Shown here piece after piece: positions 32,367-41,275 of a stretch of DNA of 46,597 nucleotides (the first letter of the stretch is position 1; every line of letters starts with the position of its first letter). Source of the DNA: CAKSFT01 sp045544615 (GTDB lineage Bacteria > Bacillota > Clostridia > UBA1381); contig JAZPZI010000016.1 in the NCBI GenBank assembly GCA_045544615.1, positions 1-46,597 of the forward strand. Direction: 5' to 3'. Below the pieces are notes generated by a model, which did no database searches, had not been told where the DNA came from, and saw only the letters and a list, made by a program, of their open reading frames with translations. The translations under genes and the position numbers were made by a program.

Positions 32367-34403
32367 CTAAAGTATAATATTTAACAAATCATCGCCTGCT
32401 GAAACCTTGCCATTTGCAAGAATTTCAAGCTTTGAGTAACTATCATCTGATGATATTACAATCGGTGTTACAGTATTGTAGCCTTCAGCTTTTATCTTTT
32501 CCAAGTCAAACTCAATCAAGGTGTCGCCTGCTTTGACCTTTTGTCCGAGTTCAACTTTATATTCAAAATACTTACCCTTCAAGTTTACAGTTTCTAATCC
32601 AACATGAATCAAAAGGTCAATATTATTTTCGGTTGTAATACCGATTGCGTGCTTTGAGTTAACTGTATTTGAAATTGTTCCGTCGCAAGGTGCGATAATT
32701 TTTCCGGTAGTTGGCATAATTGCAACACCATCACCGAGAATAAGACCTGAAAACACTTCGTCAGGAACATCTTTTAGCTCGACAATTTCACCGTCGGTAA
32801 ATGCTTTTAAAGTTTCTGACGGTGCAGATTCAATTTCACGGTCAAGATAATCCTCAAGGTTTGATTTTACAACTGTAACAGTTGGCCCATAAATTACCTG
32901 AACACCGTCGCCTTTTATGATAACACCCGATGCACCTGATTTTGAGAGTATATCCTTTGACACCTTACTGCCGTCCTTTACGGTAATTCTGAGTCTTGTG
33001 GCACAGCAGTCGATGTCCCTGATATTATCTTTGCCGCCCAAACCTTTGACGATGGTTTCTGATTGTGTTGCACTTGCTTTTCTTGCATTGACATCGGCTC
33101 TCGTGTAGAGCTTGGTTTCAACATCGTCAGGCTCGCGGCCTGGGGTCTGGTAATTGAATTTCTTTATCATAAAGGTAAACACTCCCCAGTAAATGAAGAA
33201 GTATGCAACACCTACAATTATAATGTTTATCCAGTTTGTTTTTGCATTACCCTGAAGTATACCGAAGAGCGTCAAGTCGATAAGACCGCCCGAGAAGGTC
33301 ATTCCGACACCGACTCTTAAGATGTGCATGAGCATAAATGAAAGACCTGCAAGTATGCAGTGTACAACATACATTAGCGGTGCAACAAAGATAAAGGTGA
33401 ACTCAAGCGGTTCTGTTATACCTGTTAAAAGTGATGTCAGAGCGGCAGATAACAAAAGACCACCGACAACTTTTCGCTTTTCGGGTCGGGCACATTTATA
33501 CATGGCAAGTGCCGCACCCGGGAGACCGAATATCATAAACGGGAACTTACCCGACATAAATCTTGTTGCTTCAACATTGAAAACAGTTGTTGACTTTGAT
33601 GCAAGCTCTGCAAAATAAATGTTCTGAGCACCCTGAACAACAACGCCGTCAATTATAGCTGTACCACCAACCGATGTCTGCCAGAACGGGATATAGAATA
33701 CGTGATGCAAACCAAAGGGAATAAGAGCACGCTCAATTATACCGTAAATCCAGGTACCTGCATAACCCGATGCCAATACGAGGTTTCCAAGCATTGAAAT
33801 TCCACGCTGAACAATCGGCCAGATAAAAAACATTGCAATGCCGACCAGAAGATATACAAGTGCAGAAATTATTGGTACAAATCTTGTTCCGCCAAAGAAC
33901 GCAAAAACTTGCGGAAGCTCGATTTTATAAAATCTGTTATGAAGTGCCGCAACGCCGAGACCAACGATAATACCGCCAAAAACACCCATCTGAAGTGTGG
34001 TTATACCAAGAACACTTGCGGTGGTATTCTCAAGTAACGCTCCCGTACCGCCTCTTGCCGTGATGAGAGCACTGATTGTTGTGTGCATAATCAAAAAAGC
34101 AACAACACTCGAGAGTGCGGCAACTTCCTTTTCACGCTTTGCCATACCGATTGCAACACCAATTGCAAAAAGAAGTGCTAAGTTATCAAATACGGCGCTT
34201 CCTGCTTTTGCAAAAATATCCAGAAGAGTATATAAAAAGCTACCCGGGTGGATTATGCCAATCAGATTATATGTTTCTAATGTCGTTTGATTAGTAAAAG
34301 AACCACCGATTCCGAGTAGTAGCCCTGCAACAGGCAAAATCGCGATCGGGAGCATAAAAGAACGCCCAACTCGCTGCAGAACACCGAAAATTTTGTCCTT
34401 CAT
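32367..34403 (-). CDS. PTS permease IICBA, glucose/N-acetylglucosamine family
   Basis: The 678-residue permease takes up and phosphorylates a hexose. The IIC membrane domain spans about 1-410 (GRSFMLPIAILPVAGLLLGI at the start, GITEPLEFTF in the middle), IIB about 435-510 with phosphocysteine Cys467 (CATRLR), and IIA about 540-678 with HAIGI and phosphohistidine His600 (LLIHVGLETVNL). The domain order and sequence type match the glucose superfamily; glucose and N-acetylglucosamine cannot be told apart by eye. AGGAGG precedes the start. I found no clear antiterminator (RAT) hairpin in the leader. Confidence 0.92.
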   Translation of the reverse strand: MKDKIFGVLQRVGRSFMLPIAILPVAGLLLGIGGSFTNQTTLETYNLIGIIHPGSFLYTLLDIFAKAGSAVFDNLALLFAIGVAIGMAKREKEVAALSSVVAFLIMHTTISALITARGGTGALLENTTASVLGITTLQMGVFGGIIVGLGVAALHNRFYKIELPQVFAFFGGTRFVPIISALVYLLVGIAMFFIWPIVQRGISMLGNLVLASGYAGTWIYGIIERALIPFGLHHVFYIPFWQTSVGGTAIIDGVVVQGAQNIYFAELASKSTTVFNVEATRFMSGKFPFMIFGLPGAALAMYKCARPEKRKVVGGLLLSAALTSLLTGITEPLEFTFIFVAPLMYVVHCILAGLSFMLMHILRVGVGMTFSGGLIDLTLFGILQGNAKTNWINIIIVGVAYFFIYWGVFTFMIKKFNYQTPGREPDDVETKLYTRADVNARKASATQSETIVKGLGGKDNIRDIDCCATRLRITVKDGSKVSKDILSKSGASGVIIKGDGVQVIYGPTVTVVKSNLEDYLDREIESAPSETLKAFTDGEIVELKDVPDEVFSGLILGDGVAIMPTTGKIIAPCDGTISNTVNSKHAIGITTENNIDLLIHVGLETVNLKGKYFEYKVELGQKVKAGDTLIEFDLEKIKAEGYNTVTPIVISSDDSYSKLEILANGKVSAGDDLLNIIL

Positions 34404-34543
34404 AGAATTATCCTCCTAAATTCTGATTATGAAATTAGTATTGCACTTTTTGGAATAATTATAAATATATTTTTTAAGTTCAATAATTTTCTTTCATATT
34501 TGAATTTAAGATGTAAAAAATATATCCGGGAGGTGTTTTTGAA

Positions 34544-34744
34544 ATGAAAAATAAAAAAAGTTATTCTTATGATATTCTGGATAAAATCAACTCTGTTGCA
34601 TCTGCAACCGAATGTACGGGACTTATGTCCATTCCGCCACAAAATGAACATGAGGCAAAAAATTATTCTGATATCTATGTCGTTCCCGAGGTCGTAAATA
34701 ACACCAAAAGATTAAAAGGCAGACATAAAAAATCCGTACATTAA
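34544..34744 (+). CDS. Small protein of unknown function (66 residues)
   Basis: A strong GGGAGGTG lies 8 bases before the ATG, which supports a real gene. The soluble product has a basic N-terminus, a central ATECTGLMSIPPQNEHEA stretch, SDIYVVPEVVNN and a very basic tail (KRLKGRHKKS). No membrane segment or signal is present. I do not recognise the family, although the cysteine-centred TECTGL followed by a Pro/acidic run looks like a conserved core. The stop codon lies in the loop of the hairpin at 34730. Confidence 0.65.
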   Translation: MKNKKSYSYDILDKINSVASATECTGLMSIPPQNEHEAKNYSDIYVVPEVVNNTKRLKGRHKKSVH

Positions 34745-34758
34745 ATATGTACGGATTT
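34724..34758 (-). terminator. Terminator of tRNA-Arg (overlaps a small gene end)
   Basis: An 11-bp stem (AAATCCGTACA with TGTACGGATTT), loop holding the stop codon of the 66-residue gene. A run of T follows on the minus strand; on the plus strand only a short one follows, so it may act both ways. Confidence 0.8.
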
Positions 34759-34759
34759 C

Positions 34760-34836
34760 TGGCACACGTGACAGGGTTCGAACCTGCGGCCTCAAGAATC
34801 GGAATCTTGCGCTCTATCCAGCTGGGCTACACGTGC
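34760..34836 (-). tRNA. tRNA-Arg (CCG)
   Basis: The reverse strand folds to a 77-base cloverleaf: acceptor GCACGTG/CACGTGT, anticodon loop TTCCGAT (anticodon CCG, reading CGG), discriminator G, encoded CCA. Confidence 0.93.
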
Positions 34837-34925
34837 ATTTGAGAAGTATTTTAACATATTTTATGTTAAAAATCAATAAATTTAAACCAATATTTCAAAT
34901 ATAAGGAAAAATTTTTTATTCGCTA

Positions 34926-34954
34926 TTGCAAAATTATTTAAAATAGTATATAAT
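34926..34954 (+). promoter_or_regulatory. Promoter of the GH94-type gene
   Basis: TTGCAA (34926-34931), 17-base spacer, TATAAT (34949-34954). Confidence 0.82.
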
Positions 34955-35012
34955 AAATATGATTTTAATTATATTTAAAAAAATAAAAATTATACAAAAA
35001 GGAGAAGAGCAT

Positions 35013-37289
35013 ATGTATCATTTTGACAATGCAAAAAAAGAGATCAGCTTTGACAAATATAATACTCCAACACCTTGGATGAACTATTTGTCAAACGGTA
35101 CATTCCACACAATGATGTCGCAGGCAGGCGGCGGTGTAGCATTCTATAAATCACCGCAGATCTGGAGAATCAACCACTATAGATTCTTCCATTTGCCGAC
35201 AGACAGAAGTGGATTCTATACATATATTAAAGATGGAAATGAAGTATGGTGTCCGACCAACGAGCCAACAAAGGTTAAGCCTGATGAGTGGAAATCTACT
35301 CACGGTATGGGTTATACAAGATTTGAAGCAAAAAAGAACGGCTTGGCTTGTACTGCAACATACTTTGTAGGCAAATTCGAAAATGCACTTTTATGGAACC
35401 TGAAGTTCAAGGCGGACGAAGATAAGAAAGTTTCGCTTTTCCCATATGTTGAACTTGGTATGATGGAGTTCATGAGAGAATTGCAGTGGCAGTGCTACAA
35501 TAAGCATCAGTTAACAGCTTATGCTATGGATGATATCCTGGTTTATAAGTACGGTGTTGAAATGCAGCCAAAGCCTGACGAAACTCCGCTTGTATACTTT
35601 GCAACAGATGCTAAAATTTCAGGATTTGATTGTGACAGAGACGAATTTGTAGGCTCATACAGAAGTGAAGAAAATCCGCAGAGAATTGAGATGGGCGATT
35701 GCTCAAACTCAACATTATACGGCGGAGACCCATGCTTTGCTTATAAGATTGACCTTGATCTGAAAGCAGGCGAGGAAAAAACTGTTAACATCTATCTCGG
35801 TACTGCAATGACAGAGGAGGAAATCAAGGCTTGTGTTGCACACTGCAGAGAAAAAGATTTCATTGAAAAGTCATTTGCCGCATTGAATGAACAGTGGGAT
35901 AACTATCTTGCAAAATTCCAGTGTGAAGTTCCTGATAAGGATGCAGAAACTATGATCAACATCTGGAATCCGTACCAGGCAGAGAGAAACTTCCAGTTCT
36001 CGAGAAATATCTCATATTATGCAACAGGAACATTCAGAGGCGTTGGTGTTCGTGATACTGCACAGGATATTCTTTCAATGGTACCGTTCGATCTTCGCCG
36101 TGCAAAGGATAAGTTGAACCTTCTCTTTACACAGCAGTATCAGGACGGTCACTGCAACCACTACTGTTTCCCGACAGAGGGTTGGGACCCGGTTGCGAGA
36201 ATCCACTCGGATAACCACCTCTGGCTTGTTATGACAACATATAACATCGTTATTGAAGAAGGTAACCTTGACTATCTTGACGAGGTTGTTACATACTATG
36301 ATGGCGGTGAAGGAACAGTTTGGGAACACATCAATAAGTCAATCGACTTCACAATGGCAAACCTTGGCGAGAGAGGCTTCCCGTTGATGCTCTCATCAGA
36401 CTGGAACGATATGCTCTTTAAGGTATGCCGTGAGGGTAAGGGCGAAAGCATCTGGACATCAATGCAGTTCGGTACAGTTTTAAGGATGATTGCTGAAATC
36501 GCACGTTTAAAGGGTGTTGATGATAAGAAGTTTAACGATATTTATGCAGATCAGCAGAAGCTTGTAAATACAACCGCTTGGGACGGTGCATGGTTCAGAA
36601 GATGTATCACAGACGACGGTACATTCATCGGCTCGGAAGCTGAACCAATGGCAAAAATCTGGCTTAACTCACAGAGCTGGGCAGTTATCTCGGGTATGGG
36701 CGATAAGGATAAGCAAATTGAGGCAATGGACAATGTTAAGAAGTATCTTGACAGTGACCTCGGTATCAGAAAGATTCATCCTGCTATGAAGGACTATCCT
36801 TCAAAGGAAGACCCACTTACATATTATAATAAGGGTTGCGCAGAAAACGGTTCGGTATTCTGTCACGCAAACACCTGGGCAATTATTGCTGAATGTTTAC
36901 TCGGCAGAGCAGAGAATGCTTATAAATATTATCACCAGCTCCTTCCAATGGTTGCACAGAAGAAGGCGGGGGAGTGGAGATATAAGGCAGAGCCTTATGT
37001 ATACTCATCAAACATCTTCGGACCTGAAAGTGATAAGTTTGGTCTTGCAAACGTTTCATGGCTCTCGGGTACAGCTGCCTGGATGTATGTTGCAGTTACT
37101 CAGTATATGCTTGGTGTTAAGGCAAAATGGGACGGCCTGGAAATCAATCCATGTCTTACCAAAGAAATGCTTCCTGCTAAAATCACAAGAGAGTTCAGAG
37201 GTTGTAAGTATGATATTACCATCACAAAGAACGAAAAGGTATTTGTACCTCATGTTGACGGCAGAAAAGAATATAGCGTAGAAATCTAA
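35013..37289 (+). CDS. GH94-family glycoside phosphorylase
   Basis: The 758-residue cytosolic enzyme has the GH94 layout: an N-terminal beta-sandwich (to about 280), an (alpha/alpha)6 barrel with GVGVRDTAQDIL, HSDNHLWL, GERGFPLMLSSDWND (Asp463 as likely general acid) and AENGSVFCHANTWAI, and a C-terminal cap. Such enzymes split beta-linked disaccharides (cellobiose, chitobiose, laminaribiose and others) with phosphate, saving ATP. The exact sugar is not readable here. Start ATG 35013 has AAGGAG 8 bases upstream; an earlier in-frame start overlaps the promoter. It has its own promoter and terminator. No signal peptide, so the sugar must be imported. Confidence 0.87.
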   Translation: MYHFDNAKKEISFDKYNTPTPWMNYLSNGTFHTMMSQAGGGVAFYKSPQIWRINHYRFFHLPTDRSGFYTYIKDGNEVWCPTNEPTKVKPDEWKSTHGMGYTRFEAKKNGLACTATYFVGKFENALLWNLKFKADEDKKVSLFPYVELGMMEFMRELQWQCYNKHQLTAYAMDDILVYKYGVEMQPKPDETPLVYFATDAKISGFDCDRDEFVGSYRSEENPQRIEMGDCSNSTLYGGDPCFAYKIDLDLKAGEEKTVNIYLGTAMTEEEIKACVAHCREKDFIEKSFAALNEQWDNYLAKFQCEVPDKDAETMINIWNPYQAERNFQFSRNISYYATGTFRGVGVRDTAQDILSMVPFDLRRAKDKLNLLFTQQYQDGHCNHYCFPTEGWDPVARIHSDNHLWLVMTTYNIVIEEGNLDYLDEVVTYYDGGEGTVWEHINKSIDFTMANLGERGFPLMLSSDWNDMLFKVCREGKGESIWTSMQFGTVLRMIAEIARLKGVDDKKFNDIYADQQKLVNTTAWDGAWFRRCITDDGTFIGSEAEPMAKIWLNSQSWAVISGMGDKDKQIEAMDNVKKYLDSDLGIRKIHPAMKDYPSKEDPLTYYNKGCAENGSVFCHANTWAIIAECLLGRAENAYKYYHQLLPMVAQKKAGEWRYKAEPYVYSSNIFGPESDKFGLANVSWLSGTAAWMYVAVTQYMLGVKAKWDGLEINPCLTKEMLPAKITREFRGCKYDITITKNEKVFVPHVDGRKEYSVEI

Positions 37290-37292
37290 AGT

Positions 37293-37329
37293 AAAAAAGG
37301 CTTTCGGGTGAAAATCCGGAAGCCTTTTT
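37293..37329 (+). terminator. Terminator of the GH94-type gene
   Basis: Stem AAAAAGGCTTTCGG with CCGGAAGCCTTTTT (one T-G pair) and T-run. Confidence 0.88.
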
Positions 37330-37333
37330 GCTT

Positions 37334-37366
37334 ACAAAAAAACTCCCGCAAATTTTGCGGGAGTTT
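37334..37366 (-). terminator. Terminator of gdhA
   Basis: Stem AACTCCCGCAA with TTGCGGGAGTT, tiny loop, and seven T on the minus strand. It lies 14 bases downstream of gdhA. Confidence 0.88.
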
Positions 37367-37380
37367 TAGTATGTCGGTTA

Positions 37381-38733
37381 TTATACAATACCCTGAGCAA
37401 GCATAGCTTCTGCAACCTTCAAGAAACCGGCAATGTTAGCACCTGCGATGAGGTCATCTTCCATACCGTATTCCTTAGCAGCAGAACTTACGTTGTTGTA
37501 AATAGTTGTCATGATGCCGTGGAGCTTTTCATCAACTTCTTCAGCTGACCATGAAAGTCTCATACTGTTCTGGCTCATTTCGAGAGCTGAAACTGCAACA
37601 CCGCCGGCATTAACAGCCTTTGAAGGAGCAATAACAACATTGTTCTTCTTGAGGAATGCAACTGCATCGTCTGTTGTAGGCATATTAGCAACTTCTATGT
37701 AGTACTTAACACCGTTTGCAACGATCTTTTCTGCATCTTCGATGCGAACTTCGTTCTGAGTAGCGCAAGGCATGATAACATCAACCTTAACACCCCAAGG
37801 CTTTTCGCCAGGGAAGAACTTAGCACCGAACTTATCGGCATAATCCTGAACCTTATCACGGCCAGATGCACGCATCTCGAGCATGTATGCAGCCTTTTCT
37901 TCTGTGATACCGTTTTCGTCGTAAACATAGCCGTCAGGGCCTGAGATTGTAAGAACCTTACCGCCGAGCTGGTTGATCTTCAAAGCAGCACCCCAGGCAA
38001 CATTACCGAAGCCTGACAAAGCGAAAGTCTTACCTTTAACTTCTTCGCCGTAACGCTTCAAAACTTCGCTACAGAAATAAACTGCACCGAAGCCTGTAGC
38101 TTCAGGACGAATCAAGCTACCGCCGTATGAAAGGCCCTTACCTGTTAAAACTGCATTTTCGAAATTGTTGCAGATTCTCTTGTACTGACCGAAGAGGTAA
38201 CCGATTTCTCTTGCACCAACACCGATATCGCCTGCTGGAACGTCAACGTGTGAACCGATGTGACGGTAGAGTTCTGTCATAAAGCTCTGGCAGAAACGCA
38301 TAATTTCGCCGTCGCTCTTGCCTCTTGGGTCGAAGTCTGAACCACCCTTACCGCCGCCGATAGGAAGGCCTGTAAGAGAGTTTTTGAATGTCTGTTCAAA
38401 ACCGAGGAACTTGATAATTCCTTCGTAAACTGACGGATGGAAACGCAAACCGCCCTTGTATGGACCGATTGCACTGTTAAACTGAATTCTGAAACCACGG
38501 TTTACATTAACTTTGCCGTTATCGTCAACCCAGGGAACTCTGAACTTGATGATTCTTTCAGGCTCAACGATGCTCTCGATGATACCTTTTTCGATAAGTT
38601 CAGGACGCATTTCAACTACAGGCTCCAAAGATTCCAAAACTTCTTTTACAGCCTGATGGAATTCGGGCTCGCCTGCGTTTCTTGCGATAACTCTTTCCAT
38701 TAGTTCATTAAGATAAGCATTTTTAATACTCAT
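37381..38733 (-). CDS. gdhA: Glutamate dehydrogenase (hexameric, probably NADP-linked)
   Basis: It interconverts 2-oxoglutarate plus ammonium and glutamate. The 450 residues match the small hexameric class. Visible are YKGGLRFHPSV, the catalytic-lysine region LPIGGGKGGSDFDPRGKSD, PAGDIGVGAREIGYLFGQYK, and the Rossmann segment FALSGFGNVAWGAA. This form is usually NADP-specific and biosynthetic, but coenzyme choice cannot be fixed by eye. It is a single-gene unit. Confidence 0.95.
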   Translation of the reverse strand: MSIKNAYLNELMERVIARNAGEPEFHQAVKEVLESLEPVVEMRPELIEKGIIESIVEPERIIKFRVPWVDDNGKVNVNRGFRIQFNSAIGPYKGGLRFHPSVYEGIIKFLGFEQTFKNSLTGLPIGGGKGGSDFDPRGKSDGEIMRFCQSFMTELYRHIGSHVDVPAGDIGVGAREIGYLFGQYKRICNNFENAVLTGKGLSYGGSLIRPEATGFGAVYFCSEVLKRYGEEVKGKTFALSGFGNVAWGAALKINQLGGKVLTISGPDGYVYDENGITEEKAAYMLEMRASGRDKVQDYADKFGAKFFPGEKPWGVKVDVIMPCATQNEVRIEDAEKIVANGVKYYIEVANMPTTDDAVAFLKKNNVVIAPSKAVNAGGVAVSALEMSQNSMRLSWSAEEVDEKLHGIMTTIYNNVSSAAKEYGMEDDLIAGANIAGFLKVAEAMLAQGIV

Positions 38734-38790
38734 AATAATTACTCCTTTATGATAGAATTTGACATTTAAAAAAATTTAAATATCTTTTTT

Positions 38791-38819
38791 AGTATATCAC
38801 CATTTTTTTTGTCAGTCAA
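38791..38819 (-). promoter_or_regulatory. Promoter of gdhA
   Basis: On the reverse strand TTGACT, 17-base spacer, TATACT, about 58 bases before the gdhA start. Confidence 0.85.
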
Positions 38820-39014
38820 TGGTTTTTTTGCATAAAATTTCAGGTCAGGATATGTCTTTTCTTGTTATTTTGAAAAAAGTAAAGAAGTCTTTTAAAATAT
38901 TCTTGCTAAAACATCTCAAAATAAGGTTTTGATAGTATTTGCATTGATAAAATTATTGTTGAAAAGTTTTGGGAGCTGTGGATCATTAAATGAAGTGAAA
39001 TTTCCTGTAGCTAA

Positions 39015-39043
39015 TTGACTTTTGAAAAACCTTGTGGTATAAT
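39015..39043 (+). promoter_or_regulatory. Promoter of ychF
   Basis: TTGACT (39015-39020), 17-base spacer, TATAAT (39038-39043) with an extended -10 TG. Confidence 0.9.
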
Positions 39044-39087
39044 CTTGATATTCGGATTTTTTAATGATTAAAGGAGTTGTAACAACA

Positions 39088-40182
39088 ATGAAATTAGGAA
39101 TAGTGGGATTACCAAATGTGGGTAAGTCAACACTTTTTAATGCAATAACACAGGCGGGTGCAGAGTCTGCAAACTATCCGTTTTGTACAATCGAGCCAAA
39201 TGTAGGTATAGTTGATGTGCCTGATGAGAGAATTGATGCACTTGCAAAGATGTATAATCCTAAAAAGGTAACACGTGCATATATCGAGTTTGTTGATATT
39301 GCAGGCCTTGTAAAGGGTGCATCAAAGGGCGAAGGTCTTGGAAACAAGTTTTTATCGCACATACGTGAAGTTGATGCTATTGTACATGTTGTAAGATGCT
39401 TTGAAGATGCAAACATTACCCACGTTGACGGTTCAATCGACCCGATGCGTGATATTGAAACAATCAACCTTGAGCTGATTTTTTCCGATCTTGAAATTTT
39501 AGAGAGAAGAATTGACAGAACAAAGAAAGCTATGAAGGGTGACAAGTCGCTTGCAACCGAACTTGAGCTTTTAGAGAGGGTAAAGGCAGCCTTGGAGGAC
39601 GGAAAGCCTGCAAGAAGCCTTGAATATTCAAAGGATGAGATGCTTATAATGAACGAAATTGCACTCATCTCACTAAAGCCTGTTTTATATGCTGCAAATG
39701 TTTCGGAAGATGAATTTGCAAAGGGAATTGAAAACAATAGCTATGTGAATGCTCTTGTTGAGCTTGCAAAGAAGGAAAACTCTGAGGTTATGCCTGTTTC
39801 TGCAAGAATAGAGGAAGAGATTGCACAGCTTGACAATGATGAAAAGGCGATGTTTTTAGAAGAACTCGGAATGAGCGAATCGGGACTTGACAGACTCATC
39901 AAAGCAAGCTACAGACTTTTAGGACTTATAAGCTACCTGACCGCAGGTGAGCCTGAAGTTCGTGCATGGACAATTGTTGATGGCACAAAAGCACCACAGG
40001 CTGCAGGAAAAATTCATAGCGATTTTGAGCGTGGATTTATCCGTGCAGAGGTTGTTGCATATAAAGATCTTATGGAATGCGGAAGTATGAATGCAGCAAA
40101 GGAAAGGGGCTTGGTCCGCTCAGAAGGTAAAGAATATGTTATGAAGGATGGAGATATTGTTCTTTTCAGATTCAATGTCTAA
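39088..40182 (+). CDS. ychF: Redox-regulated ATPase YchF
   Basis: YchF (bacterial OLA1) is an Obg-family P-loop protein that prefers ATP and binds ribosomes. The 364 residues show the G1 motif GLPNVGKST near residue 7, FVDIAGLVKGASKGEGLGN, a coiled-coil insertion, and a C-terminal TGS-type domain ending in MKDGDIVLFRFNV. Start ATG 39088 is chosen because the upstream in-frame ATG (39064) precedes the ribosome binding site AAAGGAG. The stop overlaps the end of the opposite gene by 3-4 bases. Confidence 0.96.
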   Translation: MKLGIVGLPNVGKSTLFNAITQAGAESANYPFCTIEPNVGIVDVPDERIDALAKMYNPKKVTRAYIEFVDIAGLVKGASKGEGLGNKFLSHIREVDAIVHVVRCFEDANITHVDGSIDPMRDIETINLELIFSDLEILERRIDRTKKAMKGDKSLATELELLERVKAALEDGKPARSLEYSKDEMLIMNEIALISLKPVLYAANVSEDEFAKGIENNSYVNALVELAKKENSEVMPVSARIEEEIAQLDNDEKAMFLEELGMSESGLDRLIKASYRLLGLISYLTAGEPEVRAWTIVDGTKAPQAAGKIHSDFERGFIRAEVVAYKDLMECGSMNAAKERGLVRSEGKEYVMKDGDIVLFRFNV

Positions 40183-41096
40183 ATAGTATCACATATATAA
40201 AAGGCAGGCGTTTTGTCTGCCTTTTTTTTGTATTCAGATTCGATTGCTTTAATAAAACGGTCAACATCAGAGTCGGCAACAACAGCAAAAATCATAGAAT
40301 TTTCAAAACAAGGTCTTTGGGTAAATGCAATTTTAGTTTTTTTGATGAATTTATACATATCAACAAAGGAATATGTTGAAGAAAAGGAGATTAGTTCATC
40401 GCCTGATGCGGATATTATTTTATAAATTTCGCCAATTTTCTTTTCTTTTTTTGCCGTTTCGACCCGCTTTTTCTCGTTTAACATGAAACGGTACATTTTT
40501 TCTTCAGATAACGAAAGATTGGTTTTTTCTGGGATGGAATAATCATTTAGCGAAAGAAGTTTAACTTTCTTCAAGACTTTTTTTGATAACGAAATCAAAT
40601 TCTCAGGCTTGTTTTCGGCATCGACTATAACAACCTTACATTTCTGGAAATACAATCTTAAATCGGCATTTTGAGACTTGTTTGACATCTTTTCAAATGC
40701 TGATTTGACCGCACCGAGAGAATTGCAAAACAGCTTGGAGTCTGTATTGTTTACAAAAAGCATATCAAGCCCGAAAAGCTCGGAAGGCTTGCGGATTTTT
40801 AAAATCTCTGAAAAGATTTCTTTTGTAAAATCCTCTTCCTGATATTTATCGAGCTCATAAATGTTACATTCATAACATATATTATTGTTTGCGTTCTGGA
40901 CTCTGATTACATCATCCTTCTCGCTTTTTGAAAATATAAGTCCTGTACCACAGGAAAGCTGTGCGGTTAATAAATCCGACACGTCAGGGAGGTAGTCACC
41001 AAGAATTTTCAGTCTGTGACCTGAAAAAACACAATCCGGTTCGGCATCGGTTTTGAAACGTATTTTGAAATCATTTTTTAGTGTTTTAAAATCCAT
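40179..41096 (-). CDS. Degenerate galactokinase-like protein
   Basis: The 305-residue protein aligns by pattern with galactokinase at several points. FSGHRLKILGDY (24-35) sits where galactokinases have the substrate motif GRVNLIGEHTDY. The part where GLSSSA binds ATP reads VNNTDSKLFCNSLGAVKSAF and lacks that loop. RFMLNEKKRVETAKKEKKIG matches the helix before the third motif, and the end (AVVADSDVDRFIKAIESEYK, TPAFYIC) matches the galactokinase C-terminus, while the GAGFGG loop is missing. It is uninterrupted, so not an ordinary pseudogene. I expect no kinase activity; it may bind sugar or regulate. It is convergent with ychF. Confidence 0.6.
   Translation of the reverse strand: MDFKTLKNDFKIRFKTDAEPDCVFSGHRLKILGDYLPDVSDLLTAQLSCGTGLIFSKSEKDDVIRVQNANNNICYECNIYELDKYQEEDFTKEIFSEILKIRKPSELFGLDMLFVNNTDSKLFCNSLGAVKSAFEKMSNKSQNADLRLYFQKCKVVIVDAENKPENLISLSKKVLKKVKLLSLNDYSIPEKTNLSLSEEKMYRFMLNEKKRVETAKKEKKIGEIYKIISASGDELISFSSTYSFVDMYKFIKKTKIAFTQRPCFENSMIFAVVADSDVDRFIKAIESEYKKKADKTPAFYICDTI
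40198..40229 (+). terminator. Terminator of ychF, inside the opposite gene
   Basis: Stem AAAAGGCAGGC with GTCTGCCTTTT and a run of eight T. It lies within the 3' coding end of the convergent galactokinase-like gene. Confidence 0.85.
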
Positions 41097-41178
41097 AATT
41101 TTCTCCTTAAAAATTGATGTATAAAACGAATAATTTAATCATAATATTTCAGTGTTTGGTAAATCTGAACAAAAAGTC

Positions 41179-41207
41179 TTGACAAAGAAGGAGTTATCTG
41201 CTATAAT
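41179..41207 (+). promoter_or_regulatory. Promoter of greA
   Basis: TTGACA (41179-41184), 17-base spacer, TATAAT (41202-41207) with an extended -10 TG: a near-perfect strong promoter. Confidence 0.93.
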
Positions 41208-41275
41208 AACACGGTATGTTTTTAGTTGATGACACCTTGGTTTAATTATATAATTATTTGAGGGAGTGTTTAGAT

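Larger units (their letters stand above)
38734..39087. other. Divergent intergenic region gdhA / ychF
   Basis: A 354-base A/T-rich gap without a credible gene. It holds the gdhA promoter (38791-38819, minus) and the ychF promoter (39015-39043, plus). Between about 38820 and 39010 I see no clear hairpin or open frame. Confidence 0.7.

Noticed and set aside
34404..34543. RAT antiterminator site ahead of the PTS permease
   Set aside because: No hairpin with a following T-run could be found on the minus strand in this gap.
39174..39737. Minus-strand open frame of 187 codons
   Set aside because: Shadow of ychF with Ser/Leu-rich, low-complexity product and no ribosome binding site.
40179..41096. 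Galactokinase-like gene as a simple pseudogene
   Set aside because: The frame is uninterrupted and both ends of the fold are recognisable; loss of only the ATP loops suggests a change of function more than decay.
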